From positions 1-8,787 of the forward strand of contig JARFRJ010000413.1 of assembly GCA_029287305.1 (NCBI GenBank): a stretch of DNA of 8,787 bases, given 5' to 3'. Numbering within the stretch: position 1 is the stretch's first letter; each line of letters starts with the position of its first letter. The notes beneath the pieces are model-generated. The model ran no database searches. It was not told the DNA's origin and was given only the letters and a program-made list of their open reading frames with translations. A program made the translations under genes and the position numbers. Shown piece by piece: positions 1-6,712 of this stretch. The stretch comes from Hyphomonas sp. GTDB taxonomy: Bacteria > Pseudomonadota > Alphaproteobacteria > Caulobacterales > Hyphomonadaceae.

Positions 1-2067
1 GGCCGGGCCAGTCAGGCGTGAGAAGGGATAGGCCAGATGCTGACTTCGACTTAAGGCGACATCGGCGGCCATATCGCCTTCATATTCAAAATCAATCGTC
101 TCGCAGGCATCCAGAATAGCGACCGCTTCGCGCACTTTTTCCGAACGCTCTCCCATTGGATTGCCGAAATTGGAATATGATAGGAAAGCGACGCGCGGGG
201 TAAAGCCAAGATTACGGGCCGCTCCGGCCGCTTCAATGGCAATATTGGCCAATTCCTTTGCGGTAGGCAATTCGACGACGCTAGTATCCGCAATGAAAAC
301 AGTCTCGCGTCCGATCACCATGGACATGCCGATCACAGCCGACCCTTCAATTGGGTTGAGCACAAGCTGGGCATCTTTCAGAGCAACATCATAATTTCGC
401 GTTACGCCTGTAACCATGCCATCCGCATCGCCAAAAGCGAGCATGCAAGAGCCGAAGACATTGCGATCCTGATTGACGAGGCGCTGCACATCGCGTTTCA
501 GATAGCCGCGCCGTGAAAGGCGCTTATACAGCATATCGGTATATTCCGGATTGCGGTCCGACAGTCTGGCATTGATAATCTCAAGACTTCCCTCGGCCAC
601 GCCCATTTGTTCCATGACGGCATTTACACGGGCTTCACGCCCAATCAGGACAGGCGTGCCAAGCCCCTGATTTTTAAAAGACGCGGCGGCGCGAACCACA
701 GCCGGCTCTTCCCCTTCGGCAAAGACAATGCGGCGGTCCAAAAGACGCACCGCGCTTTGTATGCCTTGCAGAAAAGAGGCGGTCGGGTCCTGGCGACGCG
801 ACAAGGCGCGCCGATAGGCGTCCATATCTTCAATCGGTTTACGCGCGACGCCTGTATCCATAGCCGCTTTGGCGACAAAAGGCGGGATAAAACTAATCAG
901 GCGCGGATCAAACGGTGTCGGGATGATATAGTCGGGGCCGAAGCTTGGACGCGATCCATGATAAGCGGCGGCCACTTCATCGGGCACATCCTCGCGGGCA
1001 AGTTCAGCCAGCGCCTTGGCCGCGGCAACCTTCATTTCTTCATTTATTGATCGAGCCCGCACATCCAGCGCACCCCGGAAAATATAGGGAAACCCAAGCA
1101 CATTATTGACCTGATTAGGATAATCTGAGCGCCCTGTCGCAATGATCGCATCCTGGCGCACAGATTTAATCTCCTCCGGACGGATTTCAGGGTCCGGATT
1201 GGCCATGGCAAAAATAATCGGATTATCGGCCATGGATTTGACCATCTCCTTGGAGATCGCCCCGGCCACAGACAGCCCCATAACACAATCCGCGCCCTCA
1301 ATCGCCTCGGCGAGCGTGCGTTTATCGGTTTCGATCGCATAGGCAGACTTGAACTGGTCGACATTATCGCGGCCTTTATAGACGACACCCTCGCGATCAC
1401 ACATCAGGATATTTTGCGCCGAGACACCCATATGCCGGATGAGCCCAGCGACAGACAATCCTGCCGCACCTGCCCCGGAAATGGCTATTTTAACATCTTT
1501 CAGATCCCGGCCTGTAATGTGGCAGGCATTGATAAGCCCGGCGGCAGCAATAATGGCGGTTCCATGCTGATCATCATGAAAAACCGGAATATCCAATTCT
1601 TCACGCAGTCTCTGTTCAATGATAAAACAGGCAGGTGAGCTGATATCCTCCAGATTAATGCCGCCAAAAGTCGCCCCGATATTGCGTACGGTTGTGATAA
1701 ATTCTTCCGTGTCGCGTGTCGCCACTTCAATATCAAAACTGTCAACATCGGCAAAGCGCTTGAACAGAACCGCCTTGCCTTCCATGACCGGTTTGGAGGC
1801 CATTGCGCCTAAATCGCCCAATCCTAAAATAGCTGTCCCATTCGAGATAACCGCGACCATATTGCCTTTGGATGTATAGTCATAGGCGAGGTCCTCATTC
1901 TCTGCGATGGCCAGAACCGGTATGGCCACGCCGGGGCTATAGGCGAGCGATAGGTCACGCTGTGTGCCCATGGGCTTTGTTGCTTTTAGGGCAATCTTTC
2001 CGGCGGGGGCTTGGGAATGGAAGTCTAGGGCTTCCTGATCGGTGAAACTTGGGCGTTTGGATGTCAT
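1..2067 (-). CDS. maeB: Malic enzyme with C-terminal phosphotransacetylase-like domain (MaeB type), 3' end cut by window edge
   Basis: This enzyme oxidatively decarboxylates malate to pyruvate in the cytoplasm, making NAD(P)H and feeding pyruvate/acetyl-CoA pools. The frame is open for 689 codons from the ATG at 2067 to base 1 with no stop, so the C-terminus is missing. The family is usually about 750-770 aa, so roughly 70 residues lie outside. Visible motifs include AYSPGVA with the likely catalytic Tyr43, GLGDLGAMASKPVMEGK with Lys98, metal-site residues around Glu140-Asp141 and HDDQHGT (164-170), the dinucleotide-binding GAGAAG (198-203), and the TGRSDYPNQVNN stretch (311-322). From about residue 430 a phosphotransacetylase-like domain follows (VFAEGEE, then PVLIGR), which in this family is regulatory and senses acetyl-CoA rather than acting as a PTA. 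The gene is divergent from mutS. NADP versus NAD preference cannot be decided by eye. An AGGA ribosome binding site lies 10 nt before the ATG. Confidence 0.96.
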   Translation of the reverse strand, partial: MTSKRPSFTDQEALDFHSQAPAGKIALKATKPMGTQRDLSLAYSPGVAIPVLAIAENEDLAYDYTSKGNMVAVISNGTAILGLGDLGAMASKPVMEGKAVLFKRFADVDSFDIEVATRDTEEFITTVRNIGATFGGINLEDISSPACFIIEQRLREELDIPVFHDDQHGTAIIAAAGLINACHITGRDLKDVKIAISGAGAAGLSVAGLIRHMGVSAQNILMCDREGVVYKGRDNVDQFKSAYAIETDKRTLAEAIEGADCVMGLSVAGAISKEMVKSMADNPIIFAMANPDPEIRPEEIKSVRQDAIIATGRSDYPNQVNNVLGFPYIFRGALDVRARSINEEMKVAAAKALAELAREDVPDEVAAAYHGSRPSFGPDYIIPTPFDPRLISFIPPFVAKAAMDTGVARKPIEDMDAYRRALSRRQDPTASFLQGIQSAVRLLDRRIVFAEGEEPAVVRAAASFKNQGLGTPVLIGREARVNAVMEQMGVAEGSLEIINARLSDRNPEYTDMLYKRLSRRGYLKRDVQRLVNQDRNVFGSCMLAFGDADGMVTGVTRNYDVALKDAQLVLNPIEGSAVIGMSMVIGRETVFIADTSVVELPTAKELANIAIEAAGAARNLGFTPRVAFLSYSNFGNPMGERSEKVREAVAILDACETIDFEYEGDMAADVALSRSQHLAYPFSRLTGPA

Positions 2068-2077
2068 GTGACACTCA

Positions 2078-2081
2078 TCCT
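2078..2081 (-). promoter_or_regulatory. Ribosome binding site of maeB
   Basis: On the minus strand AGGA (within CAGGATGAG) sits 10 nt before the ATG at 2067. This supports that ATG as the maeB start. The spacing is slightly long but acceptable. Confidence 0.5.
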
Positions 2082-2102
2082 GATTGTTTAAAAATATCCT
2101 TT

Positions 2103-2131
2103 ATTCTAGGGGGGTCAGTTTAGATAAACAA
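2103..2131 (-). promoter_or_regulatory. Candidate sigma-70-type promoter for maeB
   Basis: Read on the minus strand, TAGAAT (2103-2108, five of six matches to TATAAT) lies 17 nt after TTGTTT (2126-2131, only the TTG matching TTGACA). Transcription would start near 2096, giving a leader of about 30 nt that holds the AGGA ribosome binding site. The -35 is weak. A better TTGACT (2133-2138) is 24 nt from the same -10, which is too far. This is inferred by eye only. Confidence 0.35.
2118..2129. repeat. Short inverted repeat GTTTA-GA-TAAAC in the maeB-mutS intergenic region
   Basis: The two 5-bp arms are exact reverse complements around a 2-bp centre. The element overlaps the proposed -35 and spacer of the maeB promoter, a position where a repressor could act. 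A 12-bp element in AT-rich DNA can arise by chance, and I know of no regulator that fits. Confidence 0.3.
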
Positions 2132-2149
2132 CAGTCAATTCTGTCTTTT

Positions 2150-2161
2150 TAGGACTAAAAA
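2150..2161 (+). repeat. Direct repeat copy 1, TAGGACTAAAAA
   Basis: This 12-mer differs by one base from TAGGTCTAAAAA at 2189-2200, 39 nt downstream. Both lie just ahead of mutS. They could be a tandem binding site or chance similarity in AT-rich DNA. Confidence 0.35.
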
Positions 2162-2188
2162 ACCCTTTTGAATTTTGCACTATAGTTA

Positions 2189-2200
2189 TAGGTCTAAAAA
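2189..2200 (+). repeat. Direct repeat copy 2, TAGGTCTAAAAA, next to the mutS start
   Basis: This is the second copy of the 12-mer at 2150-2161, with 11 of 12 bases identical. It ends 3 nt before the mutS ATG, so its AGG is also the only purine-rich stretch that could serve as a weak ribosome binding site. Confidence 0.35.
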
Positions 2201-2203
2201 TCT

Positions 2204-4918
2204 ATGAGTGTATCTGTTCCCCAAAGTGACGCCAAAGCGCAGTCAAAGCCTGTAAAGGGGCCGAGCCCTTTTCTGAAACAATATCTTGATATCAAGGCTC
2301 GCCATGAAGACGCGTTGCTCTTCTTTCGCATGGGCGATTTTTATGAATTATTTTTCCAAGATGCCGAAGATGCGGCGAAAATTCTTGGCATCACGCTGAC
2401 CGCTCGCGGCGAATATGAAGGCAAACCTATCCCGATGGCAGGCGTGCCATTTCATGCGGCGGAAAATTATCTCGCCCGTCTGATTGCAAGCGGCAGATCA
2501 GTTGCGATATGCGAGCAAACTGAAAGCCCGGCAGAGGCGAAAAAACGTGGGTCAAAAGCGATTGTAAACCGGGAAATCACGCGGATTGTGACGCCTGGTA
2601 CGATCACTGAGGACACACTTTTACGCGCTGGCGAAGCGCATCGACTGGCGGCCATTGGTCTTGCCGCCGGGGGGCGGGAAGCCGGGCTTGCCCTCTGCGA
2701 TGTCTCAACGGGCGCATTTGAGCTTATGCGCTTGGCCAAATCAGATCTCAGTGCGACCCTATCGGGCCTTACCATACGTGAACTTCTGGTCAGTGAAGCA
2801 GATGCAAAAGACAGCGAGATACGGGCCGGGCTTGCCCTATCGGGCGCGCAAATCACACTGCGCCCGCCCCATTATGCCAGTGCGAGCTCCGGCGAAGCGG
2901 CTTTAAAATCGACCTTCAAGGTGGACGCTCTGGATGCTTTTGGGACTTTCTCACGGGCGGAACTTATCGCCGCTAATCTGCTTTTGGAATATCTATCGCT
3001 GACACAAGCGGGCAGCGCAATCAAACTGAACCCGCCGCAACGACCGCAAACGCACAGCTTTGTCAGTATTGACCCGGCAACCCGGGCCAGTCTGGAGATT
3101 GATAAATCCCTGTCCGGCCAGAGGAAAGGGTCTTTGCTGCATGTCATTGACCGCACCGTCACCGCGCTTGGTGCGCGCTGTCTTGCCGCGCGTCTGGCCC
3201 GGCCTTTACGAGATAAAGAAGCGATTGAGGCCCGCTATGCGGCGATCGGATTTTTTCTTTCCCGTCCAGATATCAATGAAGACATACGTCGCTATCTGAA
3301 AGCCATTCCAGATATTGAACGGGCCTATGGGCGCTTGCGCCTCGGACGCGGCGGTCCGCGTGATTTGCAAGCGCTTGGGCGCGCTTTGGTGCAGGGCGAA
3401 CAGGTTGCTGCGATCATTGTGCGCCAGACAGGCCCCCTGCCCGGTTTGATTGAGCATGCTGTGACCGCTCTGACCCTGTCAGCGACTCCGAAGCTTGGTC
3501 AATTGGCTGGGGATATCCATAAAGCCCTTCAAGGCGATGTACCTGTTCTCATCCGTGACGGCAATTTTATTGCGCCCGGATGGGACGTCGCGCTGGATGA
3601 TGCGCGTCATTTGCGTGATCAGAGCCGGAAAATCATCGCTGAACTGCAAGCCAAATATGCCCAGATGACGGCGATCTCGACACTGAAAATCAAGTTCAAC
3701 AATGTACTTGGCTATTTTGTTGAGGTTACCGCACGTCATTCAGACGGGTTGATGCAAACGCCGCTTAATGAAACCTTTATTCACCGTCAGACATTGGCCA
3801 ATGTGGTGCGGTTTTCTACCCAAGAGCTGAGCGATCTGGCCGGGCGCATATCGCGGGCTGAGGAAGAGGCCAAAGCAAGAGAGCTGGCTATATTTGACCA
3901 TTTCATCGCTCAATTGGATGCTCTGGCAACGCCGATAGAGGCGGTTTGTCATGCGATCAGTGAGATTGATGTCGCTGCTAGCGGTGCGGTCTGGGCCGAT
4001 GAAGTACAGGCGGTTAAACCTGAGATCACAAAAGGGGTTGAGTTTGAAGCCGAGGGGTTGCGTCATGCGGTTGTTGAAGCGGCCTTAAAGAAAACCGGTG
4101 GCGGCTTTACCGCCAATGATACGCGGTTGAACATAGATATGTTGCAGCCTGTGCGCCTGCAACTTGTCACCGGGCCCAATATGGCTGGCAAATCGACCTA
4201 TTTGCGCCAAGGCGCGCTTGCGGTCATTCTGGCACAATCGGGCTATTATGTGCCTGCTAGGAATTTTCGACTTGGCTTGGTCGACCAAATTTTCTCACGT
4301 GTCGGGGCCTCGGATGATTTGGCCAGTGGGCGGTCGACTTTCATGGTGGAAATGGTTGAGACCGCCGCCATTCTTACGCAAGCCACACCGCAAAGTTTTG
4401 TTATTCTTGATGAGGTCGGGCGCGGGACATCAACTTATGACGGCCTTGCCATTGCCTGGGCAAGTGTTGAGCATCTGCATCATGTCAATCAGTGCCGCGC
4501 GCTTTTCGCGACGCATTATCACGAACTGACAGAGCTTGCAGACGACCTGCCGCATGCGATGAATGTCTCTTTACGGGCCAAGGAATGGAAAGAAGATTTG
4601 ATTTTTCTACATGATGTCAAACCAGGTCCGGCGGACCGTTCTTATGGGGTGCAAGTGGCCAAATTGGCCGGATTACCGACAAAAGCAGTGCGACGGGCCA
4701 AGCAGGTTTTGAAGGATTTGGAGGCCCGTGTAAAAAATCAGACGGCTCTGCCGCTCTTTTCAATTCCCGAAGCGGTGCAGGAAGACCGGCCCGTGGGACC
4801 TTCAGCGCTCGATATATTTGTCGCAGACATTGATCCGGACCGTCTGACCCCGCGCGAAGCGCTGGATATGATCTATCAACTTAAAAAACTACAGACGCCC
4901 TGCGAACCAGACGATTAG
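2204..4918 (+). CDS. mutS: DNA mismatch repair protein MutS
   Basis: MutS recognises base mismatches and small loops in new DNA and, with ATP, recruits MutL to start repair. The 904-aa protein is full length (E. coli MutS is 853) with a short extra N-terminus. The mismatch-reading Phe-X-Glu is F46-Y-E48 in GDFYELF. Connector, lever and clamp domains fill roughly residues 150-590. The ATPase domain shows Walker A GPNMAGKST (657-665, Lys663), GASDDLASGRSTF, Walker B DEVGRGTSTYDG (Asp736-Glu737) and FATHYHEL (His771). Near the C-terminus QTALPLF (846-852) fits a beta-clamp-binding motif, followed by DPDRLTPREAL, the usual MutS C-terminal oligomerisation helices. The start at 2204 has only a weak upstream AGG. 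No key residue is missing. It is first in a tight cluster with gluQ, 3 nt downstream, and is divergent from maeB. I could not find a convincing mutS promoter in the intergenic region. Confidence 0.98.
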   Translation: MSVSVPQSDAKAQSKPVKGPSPFLKQYLDIKARHEDALLFFRMGDFYELFFQDAEDAAKILGITLTARGEYEGKPIPMAGVPFHAAENYLARLIASGRSVAICEQTESPAEAKKRGSKAIVNREITRIVTPGTITEDTLLRAGEAHRLAAIGLAAGGREAGLALCDVSTGAFELMRLAKSDLSATLSGLTIRELLVSEADAKDSEIRAGLALSGAQITLRPPHYASASSGEAALKSTFKVDALDAFGTFSRAELIAANLLLEYLSLTQAGSAIKLNPPQRPQTHSFVSIDPATRASLEIDKSLSGQRKGSLLHVIDRTVTALGARCLAARLARPLRDKEAIEARYAAIGFFLSRPDINEDIRRYLKAIPDIERAYGRLRLGRGGPRDLQALGRALVQGEQVAAIIVRQTGPLPGLIEHAVTALTLSATPKLGQLAGDIHKALQGDVPVLIRDGNFIAPGWDVALDDARHLRDQSRKIIAELQAKYAQMTAISTLKIKFNNVLGYFVEVTARHSDGLMQTPLNETFIHRQTLANVVRFSTQELSDLAGRISRAEEEAKARELAIFDHFIAQLDALATPIEAVCHAISEIDVAASGAVWADEVQAVKPEITKGVEFEAEGLRHAVVEAALKKTGGGFTANDTRLNIDMLQPVRLQLVTGPNMAGKSTYLRQGALAVILAQSGYYVPARNFRLGLVDQIFSRVGASDDLASGRSTFMVEMVETAAILTQATPQSFVILDEVGRGTSTYDGLAIAWASVEHLHHVNQCRALFATHYHELTELADDLPHAMNVSLRAKEWKEDLIFLHDVKPGPADRSYGVQVAKLAGLPTKAVRRAKQVLKDLEARVKNQTALPLFSIPEAVQEDRPVGPSALDIFVADIDPDRLTPREALDMIYQLKKLQTPCEPDD

Positions 4919-4921
4919 ACC

Positions 4922-5767
4922 ATGGCGCAATTTCTGACCCGTTTTGCGCCTTCCCCAACCGGATATCTGCATTTGGGACATGCGGCCTCTGCCTGGCATG
5001 TCTGGCAGGCGGCTCAGCACAATCAAGGTCGTGTCACCCTGCGGATTGAGGATATTGACCAGACCCGATGTAAAGCGGTCTATTCAGAAGCGATTATAGA
5101 GGATTTGCATTGGCTTGGGTTTAATTGGTCAGGCCCGATACGTCACCAATCCCAGCATATGGCAGATTATCAGGCCATTATTAATCAGTTGAAAGCGCGC
5201 GGGCTCATCTATCGCTGCTTCAAAACCCGTAAGGAAATTATGGTTGAAAGTGCGCACGCGCCGCATGGCCCTGTTCCGGCATATACAGGGACGCCCCTAC
5301 CCGCCCCGGAAGAAAACAAGAGGCTGAAGCGCGAGGAGGCCTATGCCTGGCGGCTCTCTCTTCAAGCAGCGCGCGAAGCTTTGGGTCAGGCTTTTGAGGA
5401 CTTGTCCTATTGGGAAACGGGCTCGGGCCAAGCCTTAAAGGTAAAAGCCGATCCTTTGCCTTCAGGGGATGTCATACTAGCCCGAAAAGAGACCCCCACC
5501 TCCTATCATCTGGCCACCTGTCATGATGATGCGCTGGCCGGGATCACACATATTGTCCGCGGAGAGGATTTGAGGGCTTCAACGCCAGTTCATGTCCTGT
5601 TACAAGCCCTGATGAAGTGGCCCACACCGATCTATCATCATCATGCCTTACTCCTCGATGAGACCGGCAAACGCTTCGCCAAACGTGATCAATCCCTGAC
5701 CCTTCGGGCGCTGCGCGAACGCGGCTACACGCCAGAAGAGGTCTTTAGACGGGCGAAACTTTCATGA
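4922..5767 (+). CDS. gluQ: Glutamyl-Q tRNA(Asp) synthetase (GluQ-RS, YadB family)
   Basis: GluQ-RS activates glutamate and attaches it to the queuosine base in the anticodon of tRNA-Asp, a tRNA modification rather than an aminoacylation. The 281-aa protein is a class I synthetase catalytic core without the anticodon-binding half of GluRS, matching the family's usual length. RFAPSPTGYLHLGH (7-20) holds the HIGH-type motif HLGH, RIEDIDQTR (41-49) follows, and GKRFAKRD (249-256) is the KMSKS-type loop. GEDL (214-217) is also typical. The zinc site looks degraded: where many members have Cys-X-Cys and Tyr-X3-Cys, this one has C99-F-K101 and Y121-X3-P125. The ATG follows the mutS stop by 3 nt with no clear Shine-Dalgarno, suggesting translational coupling. 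Its stop overlaps the next start. A truncated GluRS is the only real alternative and is less likely given the intact end. Confidence 0.92.
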   Translation: MAQFLTRFAPSPTGYLHLGHAASAWHVWQAAQHNQGRVTLRIEDIDQTRCKAVYSEAIIEDLHWLGFNWSGPIRHQSQHMADYQAIINQLKARGLIYRCFKTRKEIMVESAHAPHGPVPAYTGTPLPAPEENKRLKREEAYAWRLSLQAAREALGQAFEDLSYWETGSGQALKVKADPLPSGDVILARKETPTSYHLATCHDDALAGITHIVRGEDLRASTPVHVLLQALMKWPTPIYHHHALLLDETGKRFAKRDQSLTLRALRERGYTPEEVFRRAKLS

Positions 5768-6672
5768 CCGCGACAGATATTCAGACCAAACCGCTCAGCC
5801 TAGAGGCTTATATCGGGCCTCTGCTTGTGTTTGGCGGAGCGATCTGTATCGGCTTTGCGCCGATTGGTTTACGCGTTGGACTGGACAGTTTCGGGCCGCA
5901 AGCCATTGGGTTCTGGCGGTTTACATTTGCTATTCCCATGGTTTTGGCGCTGGTATTGTTAGTTCACCGGCGCTTGCCTGTCCGGCCTAACCGGTTTGCG
6001 CTGGCTGCGGGTGTCTTTTTTGCGCTTGATATTGCCCTATGGCACTGGGCGCTGACATTGACCACGGTCGCCAATGCGACTTTTATCGTCAATTTAGGTA
6101 ATATTTCAGTTGGCCTCCTTGCTTGGATATTCCTGAAAGACAGAATTACCGCGCAATGGTTTCTGGCCGCTTTTATTGCCCTGATTGGCGCAGGACTTCT
6201 GACACAAGGCGGCGGTCTGGATGCCAAAGGAGACTTACGCGGCGATGCGCTGGCCTTTGGCGCGGCGATCCTTGTCTCAGGCTATATGCTGTGTGCCAGT
6301 ATTGCCCGGCGCACGCTTGGCGGTTTGGATTTACTCTTTTGGGTCACAGTAACAGAAGCCTTTGTCCAATTGTTTATTATCAGTTTTTCAGGTGAGGCGT
6401 TTCTGCCAAGCAAACCCCAAGGCTGGCTCGCGCCACTCTTTTTAGCCGCTATCGTGCAATGTGGGGGTCAGGGCCTGATCCTGGCCGGGCTTGGCCGAAC
6501 CCCGGCAGGAATTGCAGGTGTCCTTGTTCTTATGCAGCCCGTTACAGCCGCAGGGCTTTCCTGGCAGCTCTTTGAAGAACCGTTAAAACTCCTGCAACTG
6601 ACAGGCGGCGTGCTTATCCTGTTCGGTATTCTTCTATCGCAATGGCAAAAAAATCCCAAAAAACTGTCATAA
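5764..6672 (+). CDS. EamA-family (drug/metabolite transporter superfamily) membrane protein
   Basis: This is an inner-membrane permease of the DMT/EamA type; substrates in this family include amino acids, metabolites and drugs, and the one here cannot be read from sequence. The 302-aa protein shows ten hydrophobic segments at about 18-38, 48-67, 78-96, 103-124, 131-148, 161-180, 188-208, 220-242, 248-268 and 276-294. They fall into two repeated EamA halves of five. Each half ends in the typical pattern of an acidic or basic loop before the last helix (KDRIT near 125-129, EEPLK near 271-275). The ATG overlaps the gluQ stop in an ATGA (5764-5767), so it is probably translated by coupling and co-transcribed with mutS-gluQ. 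No functional link to repair or queuosine is evident. The stop codon TAA (6670-6672) lies inside a Pho-box-like half-site for the next gene. Confidence 0.88.
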   Translation: MTATDIQTKPLSLEAYIGPLLVFGGAICIGFAPIGLRVGLDSFGPQAIGFWRFTFAIPMVLALVLLVHRRLPVRPNRFALAAGVFFALDIALWHWALTLTTVANATFIVNLGNISVGLLAWIFLKDRITAQWFLAAFIALIGAGLLTQGGGLDAKGDLRGDALAFGAAILVSGYMLCASIARRTLGGLDLLFWVTVTEAFVQLFIISFSGEAFLPSKPQGWLAPLFLAAIVQCGGQGLILAGLGRTPAGIAGVLVLMQPVTAAGLSWQLFEEPLKLLQLTGGVLILFGILLSQWQKNPKKLS

Positions 6673-6692
6673 AATTCTTTTATAGAGATAAT
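6664..6692 (+). promoter_or_regulatory. Candidate phosphatase promoter with a Pho-box-like half-site
   Basis: CTGTCATAAA at 6664-6673 matches the first half of the classical PhoB-binding Pho box (CTGTCAT plus an A/T-rich spacer). The expected second half (6675-6681, TTCTTTT) matches only three of seven positions. GATAAT at 6687-6692 is a good -10, exactly 17 nt after CTGTCA read as a -35. The element overlaps the last codons of the upstream transporter and precedes an alkaline phosphatase, a classic PhoB target, which strengthens the case. With only one good half-site, PhoB control is an inference. Confidence 0.5.
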
Positions 6693-6702
6693 CAATCAAA
6701 TC

Positions 6703-6707
6703 AGAGG
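6703..6707 (+). promoter_or_regulatory. Ribosome binding site that sets the phosphatase start at 6713
   Basis: AGAGG ends 5 nt before the ATG at 6713. The in-frame GTG at 6707 overlaps this Shine-Dalgarno and has no better one upstream, so the ATG at 6713 is preferred over the two-codon-longer GTG start. Confidence 0.65.
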
Positions 6708-6712
6708 TGCGC

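Noticed and set aside
1044..1400. Separate small minus-strand and plus-strand genes within 1-2067
   Set aside because: They are out-of-frame readings of maeB, which runs uninterrupted for 689 codons and has all the family motifs. None of the overlapping frames gives a recognisable protein.
2168..2191. mutS promoter built from TTGAAT (2168-2173) or TTGCAC (2175-2180) with the TATAGT/TTATAG stretch
   Set aside because: The -35 to -10 spacings are 0-12 nt, far from the 16-18 nt needed. No other pair with proper spacing was found.
2467..2856. Antisense reading frames within mutS, and similar frames within the transporter and the phosphatase
   Set aside because: They show no recognisable motifs and lack a plausible start context. 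They are explained by codon bias of the real genes on the other strand.
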